From Cyclospora cayetanensis (taxonomy: Eukaryota; Apicomplexa; Conoidasida; Eucoccidiorida; Eimeriidae), in the NCBI RefSeq assembly GCF_002999335.1, contig NW_020312760.1, positions 62,001 to 126,000 on the forward strand: 64,000 bases of DNA, written 5' to 3'. The notes beneath the pieces are model-generated. The model worked only from the letters and a program-made list of their open reading frames with translations, was not told the DNA's origin and searched no databases. The position numbers and the translations under genes are program-made. Below are positions 24,432 to 35,707 of this stretch, one piece after another (positions within the stretch are counted from its first letter, which is position 1; every line of letters starts with the position of its first letter).

Positions 24432-25808
24432 ATGCACTTGTTACTCGCAATTTTAGCGTTTTTGCGGCTAATTGTTGCTGAAGAGGATGGCCTGGTTATG
24501 CCGGTGACGTCATGCTTATCAGTGGGACCGCGTTATGAGCAGTTCACTTCGGATGTGTGCGAGGTAAACACTAGACGAAAAATGAGGTCTTTTACAAATT
24601 TTGTATCTTTCTGAAGAGCCTGGGACTCAGCCGATGCGCGATTCGCACAGGCGTGCAATTCGAGTACAGGCCAGTATGTCGAGCATGAGAATCATGGGCA
24701 TTCTAATATTGGATAATGAAGCTTTCTTACATCTAACAGGGAATTACTGTTGGAGCGCCAGATCCACATGCATGTTTCCATTCACTGGCATTACTGCAAG
24801 CAGCATTTACGTGTACGCAAGTGCCATATATTCATCCAATCGATGATGAACTCAACCGAGCCCTTCCAACAGGTGATTTGAGGCACCCGAAAAAATTCGT
24901 TTTCCTCGACACAAACGCCAAAATGGCATCCATCAACGTCTGCCCTGATATGTGTTGGCGGCTATGGAGAGGTTAGCGATTTTTCTCTCCAGCATGCCTA
25001 TTCTTATAGCAGAGCCCATGACCTGCATACTTTACAGAGTGCTCTTCCCATGCGACCTCCGGTGAGATTTTACGCCACCGTCTTTCGAGGAGTGAATACT
25101 CATGGGCAGCAAACACACCAAACAGGGCATGCCTCAATTCTGGAGGATCAAGATCCAGAGAGGTAGATGCCGCAACCCCCTCCACATGCACCGGCAGCTG
25201 GGTGTACAACTCTGAACTCACTCAGGTTCTGTAGCACTGCTGCAGCTACTCCTCTAGGAGTTCAAGTTCGCATGCTGCGGGACAAAAACCGTTGCTTGGG
25301 GGTCGATGACGTCTATCCCCAAGAACCGATCAGCTGGAAGGCTGCAGTAATGGCACATCTGTTCCACGGCAACAAATCAGACTCGAGCACGCAAATGCGC
25401 AGTCTAAACTTTTACTGGTTACCTTTGTCGTGGACGACAACGTCGATAAGTAGGGATAACAGATGATTTTTCAGTGCTGATCAGCACTCAATGTGCCAAC
25501 TTGCCGTGCAGTTTTCAGCCTCGTGGCAGTCGCTCTTTGGTTTATCCGGAGGCACACTGCGCTAATCGGTAAGTACTCTTCTTGCTGAGCCGTACAGGCC
25601 CACTCTTGTTTGGCAGTCTAAGCCAATGAAAATTAATTTCTTAGACTCATCATTACGGTCCCTCTGTTCGCAAGTGATGCGGAGCCGTTCCGAGGTAAGT
25701 CTAGCAGGAGGCTGTCTTTGTAGTCACCTCGCTACAAAACGAACAACTGTAACTCAGGAGGCGGAGTTCGACCTCGAACTAGAGGCTCTGACGCAAATCT
25801 CTTCATGA
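24432..25808 (+). CDS. Predicted type I membrane protein, family unknown
   Basis: Eight exons chain in phase: 24432-24563, 24617-24673, 24740-24872, 24970-25162, 25235-25449, 25512-25568, 25645-25694 and 25758-25808. The total is 888 nt, 295 residues. The protein starts with a signal peptide ('MHLLLAILAFLRLIVA'). Its ectodomain has several cysteines and motifs such as 'GITVGAPDPHACFHSL', 'PVRFYATVFRGVNTHG' and 'PLGVQVRMLRDKNRCLG'. A transmembrane helix follows ('FSLVAVALWFI' then RR). A short acidic tail ends 'EEAEFDLELEALTQISS'. The order signal peptide, ectodomain, one TM, stop-transfer arginines and cytosolic tail is coherent, which supports the splice model. The 24970 acceptor (CTATGGAG) is weak, so that junction is least certain. 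Possible locations are the surface, endomembranes or secretory organelles. Confidence 0.6.
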
Positions 25809-26589
25809 CACTCTAAAATCATGGTGAAACCAGTTATAGTCAGAAACGGTCCTGGGCACCCGTGGCTATAGAATAAGCCGAAGGACACCCGTGTGGAGGC
25901 ATGAGTTTTTCTTTAGAAAAGTGGAAGTAAAATCAGTTTTGTTAGAGGGTCTGGAATATTGAACGGCTTTACCGTCAATTAATGCACCAGCCTCTAGAGT
26001 GGCAAACAATAGCAAATGCCCAGTTCAGAATCGTTCCATAAAAGACAATAACACGTGTGATTCGTCCACCAAAGTGCGTAGAGCTGCTCTGCGGTGATGT
26101 GGCTCTTCCACCCCTGCCTCCCAGGTAGCGCGCCTCAGAGTACTCGCATATTTTTCAGTCCTTCTGCTGCCGGCCTAAATTCCGATGCCTCTACATGGCG
26201 GCCAGAAGCAAAAAAGACCAAGCCGTAAGATTCTGGTACAAGTACGCAGTCGTCACAGAGCTCCTCGGGTGCAGCGCGACGAGAATCGAAACAGTGAACC
26301 AATGCACCGCGCACTGGAGTGCTCCATGGCCCTTGCCACAGACAAAACACAACGGTAACCCTGAGAAGCGTCGCTGGCGAAATTCCCTGGCTCAGACTGG
26401 TACGTTTACTGCTAAACTGGTATGCTCGCACACACCACGACAAGACAACTCCCTTCCACGAGAATATAGAGACGCTCGGAAGCGACCGCCCTTTCAAACT
26501 ACTCTCTCTCCCTATAGTAGATGGACTGTAAAATAACTGAAGCAACAAATATATTCCAATTTCACGCTGGGCAATTCCCTCATAGCAGA
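25809..26589. other. Convergent 3' intergenic region
   Basis: It lies between the membrane-protein gene and the end of glutamate-cysteine ligase. A 152-codon minus frame (26135-26593) has no motif and no splice support, and was not accepted. Confidence 0.5.
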
Positions 26590-29500
26590 TCACTCGCTGC
26601 CGACGAATTCGGCACTAGCCAGTTCGCTCATCTGCTCCCCAAAGGCACACTGCTGTTGAGCACTGGAAATCCCGCTGCAGGAACCTTCGGACCTCGCGCA
26701 TGCTTGCTGCTGCGACACAGCTGGTTTCTGGAGCATATACAGTCGCAGCCGCTCGTGGATATCCGGATGCTGCAACGAAGCTGCAATACGCCCTTTGCCA
26801 AGGAGGAGTGCCTCCGGATCAATGCTTGCACAAGAGCTTGTACAGTTGTTGGACACACGAATCGTTCGCGCTTTCGCGCTTCCGTAGCGGCGGGCGAAGG
26901 GGCCGAGGAGCTCGGCAATTTCCAGCTCTCCGTTTCCCAGTCGCATCGCCAGCTGGCAAATATCGTACGTTGCACCTGGGGATATCACAGAGTCACCGCG
27001 GTACTCTGGATGCGCTGACAGACAGGCGCGAAGGAAGGCTGCGTCGGTTGGGAGCTCGCCGGAAGTCCGAAGGTACGTCAAATTGTACATCTCCATGAAC
27101 GCATTGAGAGCTTCCGCTGAGCAGTGCCCCTTCCTTACTTTCCCCTCGAACATCTGCTTACACAACCTCAAAAGAGCAGGACCAAACACTGCATCGGAGA
27201 CGTTTGTATCCGCTGGACCCGCTTCCCCGAATAGAATGCTGTGCAAAGAAAACTCGGCATAGGACAAATCGTTCGCGTTCGCCCTGATGTCACGACGGAA
27301 CCAGAAGCGCTGGTTCAAAATTGAATTCAACTTGGCTGCACGCTGCATGTTGATGTCGTTCAGGGAAATCGGAATGTACAGTTCAACTTGTTCTTCGAGT
27401 ATCAGCTGCACAATTCCAACATCTCACACATGCAGCTATCGAACTAAGGGCTAAACGTTCGCGCATTGAAGCCGTGATGCCGTGGACTGCGAGGTACGTA
27501 CACTTGACCCTTGCATCGACCAAGCATATGTATTTATTTGGTGCGCTAACTAATCACACAAATACGGGTTCTCTGCATAGGGCAGATTAGAACGGCTCAA
27601 CTGCAACAGCATACTCTCCGTATGCCATCGCTGCTCGCCGAATCGCTAGGGCTTTGATATGTGCATCAAACAGTACCTGAACAACTGCAGCGATTAAACT
27701 AATGCAAGCTGCATTTTCAAAGTCTGTCAGCTGGATTTCTGGTGTTCTCAGTTCCACGCGCCATCCAATGAGTGATGTGTCACCGAGATCTGACGAAGTC
27801 GGCCTCATGAACTGCGGCGGGGGCTTGAACCTGACTGCATTCCAGTTCGTGCTTTGCAGGTTCTCAAAATCCTCGGCTGTTTCATAAACTATTCCATCAT
27901 CCATTCCCCAGTCCGTGTCGCCCTCCCTGATAATGTCGCCTTCAGTTTGCCCTTCTTTCATGACGCGGTCCTTGAATATTACAAGCGGATCATGAACAAA
28001 GAGTAACGCCACGTGCCTGGCTAGGAGCGAGTCAACACCCGAACGAACAAGCGCATCGTACGCGCGCTCATTCACCGTCAGCTCCAGATCGTTCAGCTTC
28101 CCCAGCCGCTGCACACATTGCCGAATTACAGCATCCCTTCGCTTCCACACACGCAGAGACACTTAAAAGCTAAGCTGAAAACAGCTGGCACTGATCCAGC
28201 TGCCAGATTGTGGCGTTTTGCAAGGGGGCGAATTCAATGCCACCTGTAATGTTGTGTGCAAGCTTACGTCGAAAAGATGTGGCTTGTCGCTAATGTAAAG
28301 CGAGTTCGCGGAATACCGTGACTTGATGATGCTCTTCATTTCATCAGCCCGTCGACTGTCCACTGCCATGCTAATAGAATCCCATCGGGTGTCCGTTGCT
28401 GCTACGCAGCCACGAAGAAAAGGCGTCGCTGCCGTCAACTGAAACATTCAGAACGCCAAGAAAAACGTGTCGCACTGAGCCCACACACGTGAGCAAGTAG
28501 GAGGAACCGAGTTGCATTGGAAATGCCATGAGACGCAAACGGGGATATGTATTCGGCCGGAGCAGCCGTTCGACGCAATATGGATGAGACCTACAGAAAG
28601 AACGAGCGGCGCCACGACGATCAGCTGGTCATAGAGATAGCGTGCATCGGAGATCGTTTTGCATGAAAACGTCGCCTGGACGCAGTTCATACCCATGCCA
28701 AAGCACATGGCGTCCATATATATGTACAAGTTCCCCTGATTGATGAGTGCCTGATCTTCATGCATCTTGGCTAGTCCTGACTGCGAGTCTCTCCCCTCTT
28801 CGTCATGGTACAAAATGCACTGCCTGCCTCCAAGCGCCGCGTCAAACAGAGGCTGATTGGGCACCTTCCGCGAGGTGTCTACGCAGACACCGCGGTCCAT
28901 ATACAAAGGAACAAGAATCTGTACTTTGCAGCCTCTTCGCCTGGCAGGAACGCAGGGAGCGCACAGCATGCGAAGCGTTGTAGCGTGCGAATACAATTTG
29001 CACATGCAAACGGCGCTCAACGCTCCCAGTACAGCCCCGATAGGCGCATTCGTGTGCATCGAATTGGCCTCGCTTTACGCTTAGCAATACATGCATATAC
29101 ATAGATATGCATGTATACATCTCGACATCAACCCTGTTGCGGCTGACGGTCGTGTTCGGCTTGCGTCGATGTACCTCCGGATATTGGCGGTAAGCGTGCC
29201 GAAGCGGGGGTGCGGATTAATGACTTCATCCCCGAGAAAGATGCTCTGACTGAGAGAATGCAGAGGGTCGGCAGGCGACGCTGGGTAGGCGAAATTTCCC
29301 GGGGAAGGGTCGTTGCCACCGGAGTTTTCGCGTGGCTGGACGTCAACTCCCAGGAGGGGGAAAGAAGTCATGAAGAGCGGCGAGGTGTGCGGCTCCAGAC
29401 AAGACTGCAGAAAGCACGAGATTCACAACCGACTGGTATTCCCCCGTGCAAAAAATTTCATGAAGAAAACGTACGGAGAGAGCCTCCTGGCTGCGATGGA

Positions 29501-30478
29501 CCGTGCACAGCCGCACCTACGCCTGTTTTTTCAGAAAAGTATATGATCACGCAGATTCGGAAGAGCAGCCTGCCCCCCCTGCCGATACGCAGGAGCATCG
29601 TACCAAAAGTTTCCTTCTGCGACTGCGGATGGACTGTTCTACAAGCAGCCAGCTTTCGGGTTGCAAGTTGAGTGCCGCGCCAGGCAATGCCTCGATCATG
29701 TAGGATGCGTATTCAGGGTGCCACAAAGAGCGCTCGTGAGATGATGTGATGTTTTCCCCCTCCTGATGCTGTTGGGGAGTGGCAGCAGCCTCGCTCGCCT
29801 TCATCTTAAGGATGGACGCTGCAAAAGCAACGGCGGAAAGCACGACAGAGGGACGCTATTATGGCTCGGTAATGTGGAGCTGGGAAGCTTGCATGTATGC
29901 GCACTAGCGAGAGACGCCGTTTCCACGGGAATAATTCAAAAAGCCAAGTCGTTCTCTGTTGCAGATACACGTCATGCAGGTGGAAAGATGCAATGAAGGG
30001 AAGAAAGAGGAGAGGAGAGGAGAGGAGAGGGGAGGCAGGGGGTGTCGAGTCTCACGCCCAGCGTCAAGTGCGAGCCGTATCTGCCTGGTGGAAGGGTCGA
30101 CGCGAACAAGGAAAACTTCTGAAAACACGAGAGGATGCAAAAGGAGGACTGTCGTGTGCGCTTGAGCGCCCTTATAAGGCTATTCGTCCTTGCCCATTCG
30201 AGTCAAAAGTATCTTCCCAGCAGCAATAAGGCTTCTGTTCAACAAAACGTAGGGAAGCAAGGCTTTAAGCTACTCCCTTCCTCCATGCGGCGCTGCCTGC
30301 CCTCCTGTGGCATCCTCCGCGTCTTACCGATCTCGTCTCCCCACTTGAGAGGCCCTTCATAGTCTTTAAACTGTTTAAGCAGCTGCAGAAACTGCCGAAT
30401 GCCTCTGCGCTTGACAGCAGCCTGATACAAAAGGGAGCTGTGCCAGTCCAGCGGCTCTCCTACTCCCAAGAATCCCAT
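26590..30478 (-). CDS. GCLC: Glutamate-cysteine ligase catalytic subunit
   Basis: Eight exons: 30328-30478, 30056-30118, 29604-29818, 29175-29404, 28595-28940, 28268-28438, 27677-28141 and 26590-27405. All phases agree, total 2457 nt, 818 residues; human GCLC is 637. It catalyses ATP-dependent ligation of glutamate and cysteine, the first step of glutathione synthesis. Family landmarks in order: 'MGFLGVGEPLDW', 'LKWGDEIE', 'LWHPEYASYMIE', 'MTSFPLLG', 'GDEVINPHPRFGTLTANIR', 'IYMDAMCFGMG' (human IYMDAMGFGMG), 'DARYLYDQL', 'ENLQSTNWNAVRFKPPP', 'GWRVELRTPEIQLTDFENAA', 'FRRDIRAN', 'LRTSGELPTDAAFLR'. Lineage inserts precede LWHPEY and follow the NPHPRF exon. The last about 100 residues are a Ser/Gln/Ala-rich extension. 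Confidence 0.95.
29999..30047. repeat. (AGAGG)n purine tract in an intron
   Basis: Tandem GAGGAGAGGAGAGG on the plus strand, directly left of the exon end at 30056, inside the second intron of the glutamate-cysteine ligase gene. Confidence 0.85.
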
Positions 30479-30858
30479 TATGGCAGTGTATGAACAAACT
30501 CCCCGACGCGTTCGAGCCGCCAGCCGGCTAGCAGCTGCTGTGCGAGCTAGCTGATGGTGCCACAAGGGCCGTTATACAGCTGTATATCAGAAAGTATGGA
30601 GCCTGTGGAATCAGCTGTGCAAGGAGGGGTCGAACTGCACAGCAGGAGGCAAGTACTAGTGCTACACAGAACGGAGAGAGGGCAGGCAGTGAAGCGCGAA
30701 CCTGTTCCGCCGCTTTGAAAAGGCCAGGTGACTGGATGGAAGGAGGGGGATCTCTCTCTTCCTCCGTTCGTTCCATGCGCCTGCCCTTTTCAATGTGCGT
30801 GATATACCTCCTCCCCCCACTTGGCGTTCCCTCTGCCCTCTTGATGCTCAGCAGGGCT
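30479..30858. promoter_or_regulatory. Putative bidirectional promoter
   Basis: These 380 bp separate the start codon of glutamate-cysteine ligase (minus) from the start of a small plus-strand gene. Head-to-head geometry suggests shared control. No specific motif was identified. A long minus frame crossing this interval (30528-31052) lacks any motif and was not called. Confidence 0.35.
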
Positions 30859-31353
30859 ATGGCAGAGTCTGACTCGAGCGAGCTGCCTGAAAGTGCCAAG
30901 CAGCGGCTCAAGACTCCTGCTCCCCGAAAGCTAGACGACTGCGGCTTCGTGGAAGAAATTCTACTGCCCTCGTGGGCGGGTAGATCAACTATTGAATGGG
31001 CGGGGGCCAGACAGAGCCCACCGATTTGCTCTTGAAAGGAAAAAAGCGGCAAATCGCAGCGTGTGCGTGAAGAAGGACGGCAAAACAGACGTCAGTTGCG
31101 CAGTCGTGTCGAACTATCTACACGTTTTTGCCGGGTGAGGCTACCCCGACACCGCAGAAAAACCACTCCGTCCCCCCGTCATACTTCATGCCAAGAGTCT
31201 TTTCCGAGTAGTTTCCTTTTGCTACAAATTCGGGCTCACCATCCAGCTGAAGATCGGCCAAATTTGCCACCGGAGTCTGCTACGATTGTAAAGCAGCTAA
31301 CAGCCACGCAGGACCAGAAGATCCCTAAGAACACCCTCGATGCGCTAAGTTGA
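30859..31353 (+). CDS. Small unidentified protein (75 residues)
   Basis: Two exons, 30859-30979 and 31247-31353, joined at phase 1 (donor GCGG|GTAGAT, acceptor CACCATCCAG), total 228 nt. It begins MAESDSSELPES, continues 'KLDDCGFVEEILLPSW' and ends 'EDRPNLPPESATIVKQL...', finishing LDALS. It is acidic and lacks a signal or membrane segment. An alternative is that exon 2 is not terminal: 31475-31574 contains another acceptor-bounded frame ending 'KLAKNITVETAPK'. Not recognised. Confidence 0.4.
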
Positions 31354-32174
31354 TCAAGGGACCTTCACGAGTTTCCTAACCCAAAAACCGTGAAAGAAGA
31401 TGTGGGAAGAGGAACACGCAGCCCACGGCTCTTTCGGCGTCTCTGCCTCGGCTCGTGCAGAAGGGCGTGGCGCACGGCGAGGGCCCCCCAAGTAGCGCAG
31501 AACCACCTGCACCGATGCCGAAATTGGCTAAAAATATTACGGTGGAAACCGCACCTAAATAGTGAACTGTGTGCTCCTTTCAACCCGGACAAACAGGCCT
31601 GCCGCCCGGTATAAACAGGGAAGAGAGTGTGGGGCGAAGCTGCCCGCACTGATCAAAGCGCATGACCATCAGAACACTGCTCCTCGGCGTGTATGCACAC
31701 TGAAGTCACGGCCAAAATGCGCAGGTAAATGGATGCAAAGGAGCTGCAAAGGAGCTGCAAAGCTCCGGGCAGACGTGTTGGACCTCTTGCCGTGGCATCA
31801 CACAATGCACACCGTAACAGGGGTAGTTGCAAAAATGCATGTGCCGGCTCAAACTTCTGCATTCGTGCCCATAGATTGATGTGTTGCTCTTACAATGCCA
31901 AGAAAGTGTGTTGCTTCGGCATTCAAAGGCCCGTGGGCGCCGCGATCAGGTCTCGATTTGTCGCGCGGATGAATCACCACGGGAGAATGATTGAGCGCAT
32001 GCTAGCTGCTTGGCAGAGATTGAGAACAAAAACATAGTTTAGGAAGCTCAGGGTGCGGCAGCAGTAGACAGCTTGGCGCGCGTTGCTGCAGCGGTGTGCA
32101 TCGCGATTGCCACACTTCATCAAGCTTCCTTCTCCCTGGGAAGGCTTCTTTGAACACAAACCCGACGCAAAGCT

Positions 32175-32913
32175 TCACAGAGAGCTAATAAGTGAGCTAC
32201 CCAAAGAGCTCACTCCTTCCGCCATGGGGTGCTGAACTCCGAGAGTCTCGACGTGAAGAGAGGGCGCGAGCTCAAGGCAGGATGCATCGACGCTGTTGAA
32301 CACTCTCTCAACTCTCCTTGCATTCCTTCGTACCAGGCTACACATAGCAGCCCGCAGCGCACAGCCACACACACAACGTGAATTCGTATCGTATTGAGCT
32401 ACCTGCGCGCGCAGCGTCTAAAATAAACAGCACGCGAGACCTGAAAGAACTGTGGAGTGGCTCCAAGCGTAAGGCACTGATCTCCCTAGGGAGGCACTCA
32501 ACTCCTGACCTAACATAAAACTAAATAGGATAGCTACTGAACTAGATCAAGCTCAAATGTAGCTTTTGCCATCCTGTAAGGGCAGTCCGCATTCATGTTG
32601 CTTCCAAGGCTAACATATTCTGCAAATGCACCTGCACCTGACAGGGGTATAGAGGGGGCCAAGCCTCTAAAGGCGAACAAAGAATGCCCACTAGATGAAG
32701 AGCTTCTAGAGTGTATACAGCGCTGCAGAAAAGCCTCCGCTTCTAACCATCACTCACGAATGCACCGCAAAATCCAATAGGGTGCACGGACAGCGGGGGC
32801 TGCCTGAAGGGCAGCGTGTATGTTGCAGAGAGCAGCGCCTTACAGCGAGTCGCCGAGACATCGGCGAGAAAAATGCGTCCTGTTTTGAGAGTAATATTAG
32901 CAGCCGCAGACGC
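32175..32913 (-). CDS. Unidentified gene, two candidate exons
   Basis: Exon 32758-32913 is 52 codons, phase 0 at both ends, between CACACAG and a perfect GTGAGT donor. It encodes 'ITLKTGRIFLADVSATRCKA' and 'FRQPPLSVHPIGFCGAF'. A second segment, 32175-32337, follows GCTATGTGTAG and encodes 'RRNARRVERVFNSVDASCLE', ending at TGA. The two do not join in phase, so an exon is missing between them, and the 5' part (perhaps near 33000-33330) is unresolved. No family recognised. Confidence 0.35.
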
Positions 32914-33672
32914 CTGTGTGAAGTCAGGCTGGGCTGCATGCTGGTACACTTATGAAACCTCAGAAATAATGCTGCCGCTTAGCAAGGCTTGCACTACGGC
33001 AATTCAAATCCGAAGCGACTGCCTTTGGTGGCTGCAGCCAGGGCAGACGAAGCGTACTGTATGAGCCATCCCTGCAAGTGCCTCTCAGGTGTAGGTTCGC
33101 ATATGTCTATTGCTCAACGCGGGCCGAACATCGTCCACACAGAAAAGGTTTTTGTTAGACTTTCCGCCTATTAAGCCCAGAGCTTGCTTGTTTTGGTGCC
33201 CTGGCTCCAAAGAAGCTGTATCCTGCCAACAGGGTCCTTCACAAGGCGGTGTTTTTCTCCTACCAGGATGGGGGTGCTGCTGCGTGTGGCATTGATCTTC
33301 GCTGTCTAGAGCCTCTCCGCTTGCCGGCAACATACATGGCTGGTATGATTTGACGTGGTGGGTGGTAGCCGGAAGAGGTAAAGCTGAAGATTAAAACGGG
33401 TGTTGCCTCCTCACATTTCTGAAGTATTTCAGCCCCAGCTTGTCGGCACAGCGGCTAAACCGAAGGGAAAGTCAGCCGTTTTACTTGCTGCAGCTTTGCG
33501 GACACATTGCGCTAGAAGAAAGACTCCATTGTGTCTCCCAGTTCACAGGCGCGCTTTGATGAAAAACTCTCTGTGAAACGGTTTGCTCGAGGGCCGACAG
33601 ATTGGCGCAGTCGGTGAGTGGAAATCAGCAAAGCCGGGAAGCCAAGTCACGTGAAGTGAAGGATAGTCTACT

Positions 33673-33980
33673 ATGGCTTTTATAGAAGATCACTGCTTCA
33701 CTTCTCATCATCCGGCCAGTGCAGAACGAAACCACAGGTAAGCGAAAAACCCTTCGACGGCTTCGCTGACCACTTCCCTTACGCACTGTGTCTGTCTTTC
33801 AGCCGCAGTTCAGCCGAGCTCGTCGCTCCGCAAGCCTGCTCCCCTGTCGAACGACGAAGATTAGCAACGTCAAGGCAGCTCTACACACACAACGTTGCAG
33901 CTCCCTTTGAAATTCCTCTGCTCATTACGCAGCCGCCTGGCCGCCGGCAGACAGTACCTACACTTCCCTGCATCACATAG
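33673..33980 (+). CDS. Small two-exon protein (80 residues), unknown
   Basis: Exons 33673-33737 and 33803-33980 join at phase 2 (CACAG|GTAAGC and CTGTCTTTCAG, both strong). The total is 243 nt. The protein begins MAFIEDHCFTSHHPAS and ends 'VAAPFEIPLLITQPPGRRQT' plus nine residues to TAG. A central basic 'VERRRLATSRQL' precedes it. The exceptionally good splice sites and the short intron are the main support. A donor inside exon 2 (ACA|GTACCT) could extend it. No signal peptide or membrane span. Confidence 0.45.
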
Positions 33981-35707
33981 CAGTACGGAAGGGCTGTCGT
34001 ATCGGCAGCCCGTCGAGCTTTCGGACCCCCAAAGTGCTATGAAAGCCTCGGCAGAAGGCAGCCTTGCAAACCCCTTGAAGCTTCCTGCCTACAGCTTCCA
34101 ACTTCCAAGCGGCCTCTTTACGAGAAACTTTCGCTTCGACTAAAACGAGACATAAGGAACTGAATAGGTCTGTGATGCTCTCGAGAGAGGAACTTAGAGA
34201 GGCGAGGACGAATAACCAAATGAAAGAGGGTACACTAGGCAGTACACAGTAAATCGCACCTTCACCCCCTTGCATTATGCCTAAAACCATGGAAGACACC
34301 TCATGCTCTCTTGTGATTCCCGGATTTATGTGCACCATAAAAAAACAGCTCAAATCACACTAGGCGTAGCAGGACGACCTAATCTTTGACAGTTCTTACC
34401 ACACCATTCATATCAGCATGAGCATTGGCAGGCCCCCTCCTGCGGATTCTCTACCCTTCGAGCCCATTGAAAGAGACTCTAAGTTGTCTGCTTTTACTGT
34501 TCTGCCTAAAGAGTGCAAGGTGTCTGACCCTTTGAGCACTCCGGCATTCCCACGCCCACTCACGGGCTGACTTTTGCACTCCAACGCACAGTGAGTCGAC
34601 TGATGGACTCTGTAGCAGATCGACAGTCCCAGTTGCCGCTACACCTCACACGTCCTACGTCAAGCCGCTTTAAGCAGTTTGACGGTTGCATAGGGGTGCG
34701 TGTTCAAGTGGTGTTTGGTATGTCGGCTAGCACGTAGCGGGCATGCGGGATGCAATGTCTTTCAAATGCGTTTTCCAGGTCGCAGCGTAGCCAACAATGC
34801 ATACACATACGAAAAGTGAGAGAGCGATTCCTGAAAAAGCCACTTTACGCGTTTCTTAAGCTCAGCGATGTGTCTGGGCGGTCCTAATTTCTGCGATGCA
34901 AGGTACTCCAACAGCAGGGAGCAGTACTGGCGCGTCTTGTGGCTGCAGCATCTGAATGCCTGTTTTCCGAGAAACTGTTCGCTTTCTGGCCCTTAGGAAT
35001 TCTCTGCGGCGAAGGTTTATCATGAGACATCCATGGCAATGAACTGTCATGGCCGACACCCGCAGCATTCGAGCAGCTGGCGAGTGGCTGGTGTCGAGCA
35101 GCTCTCCCAGTACCCCGGGTGCGCGCATGATCAGGATCCAACGGCCAAGACGCAAGTTGTCTTTGGAGGAATAATTGCTGGAAAATCAGAACGAAGGGCT
35201 TTGTTGCGGGCAAGGGGGGCGCAGATATGATGGAGGAGTACCAGACAGCGCAGCGCCTTCCATGCGCGGCACCCTGATTGACGGAGCACCTTTGCCCTTT
35301 TGATATATATGCAGTTCGGAGAAGACGATGGCATCGTACATTGGGAAGGCTCTCTTTTCAGCCGCCTGGGATAGGCCGTAGACGGCATCCTGCCGCTTTT
35401 GGCAGAGAAGGTCTGTGCGGATTCGCGATTTTGCAAAACGGACTTTTTGGCTTCCTCGCGCCGAAACTCTTGAGTGTTTCGCCCTTGAGAGGGGTTCGGA
35501 ACCTCTCTAGAGCGGAGGCTTTCTCTCCCTTTCTCCCTCTCTCTCTCTTTCCCTCTCTTTCTGTTTCTTTCTCTCTCTCGCTCACTGTCGAAGCCTCGTC
35601 TTCATCAGCCCGCTTCTGCGGCCGGCGTCGCCGACGCATGCAACCGTTTCTAAGGCGCCAGCAGCTCTCACACAATTGGAGAGGCAGAGGGAAAGGGCTG
35701 GGTGCGG
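33981..35707. other. Intergenic region with pyrimidine-rich leader
   Basis: No supported gene. Positions 35518-35585 are a TCTC/CTTT-rich pyrimidine tract just before the start of the large plus-strand ORF, probably promoter/5' UTR. Frames at 33895-34353 and 34862-35230 have no motif. Confidence 0.5.

Noticed and set aside
30528..31052. 174-codon minus ORF upstream of glutamate-cysteine ligase
   Set aside because: No motif, and its frame is not needed by the ligase model, which has a clear start at 30478.
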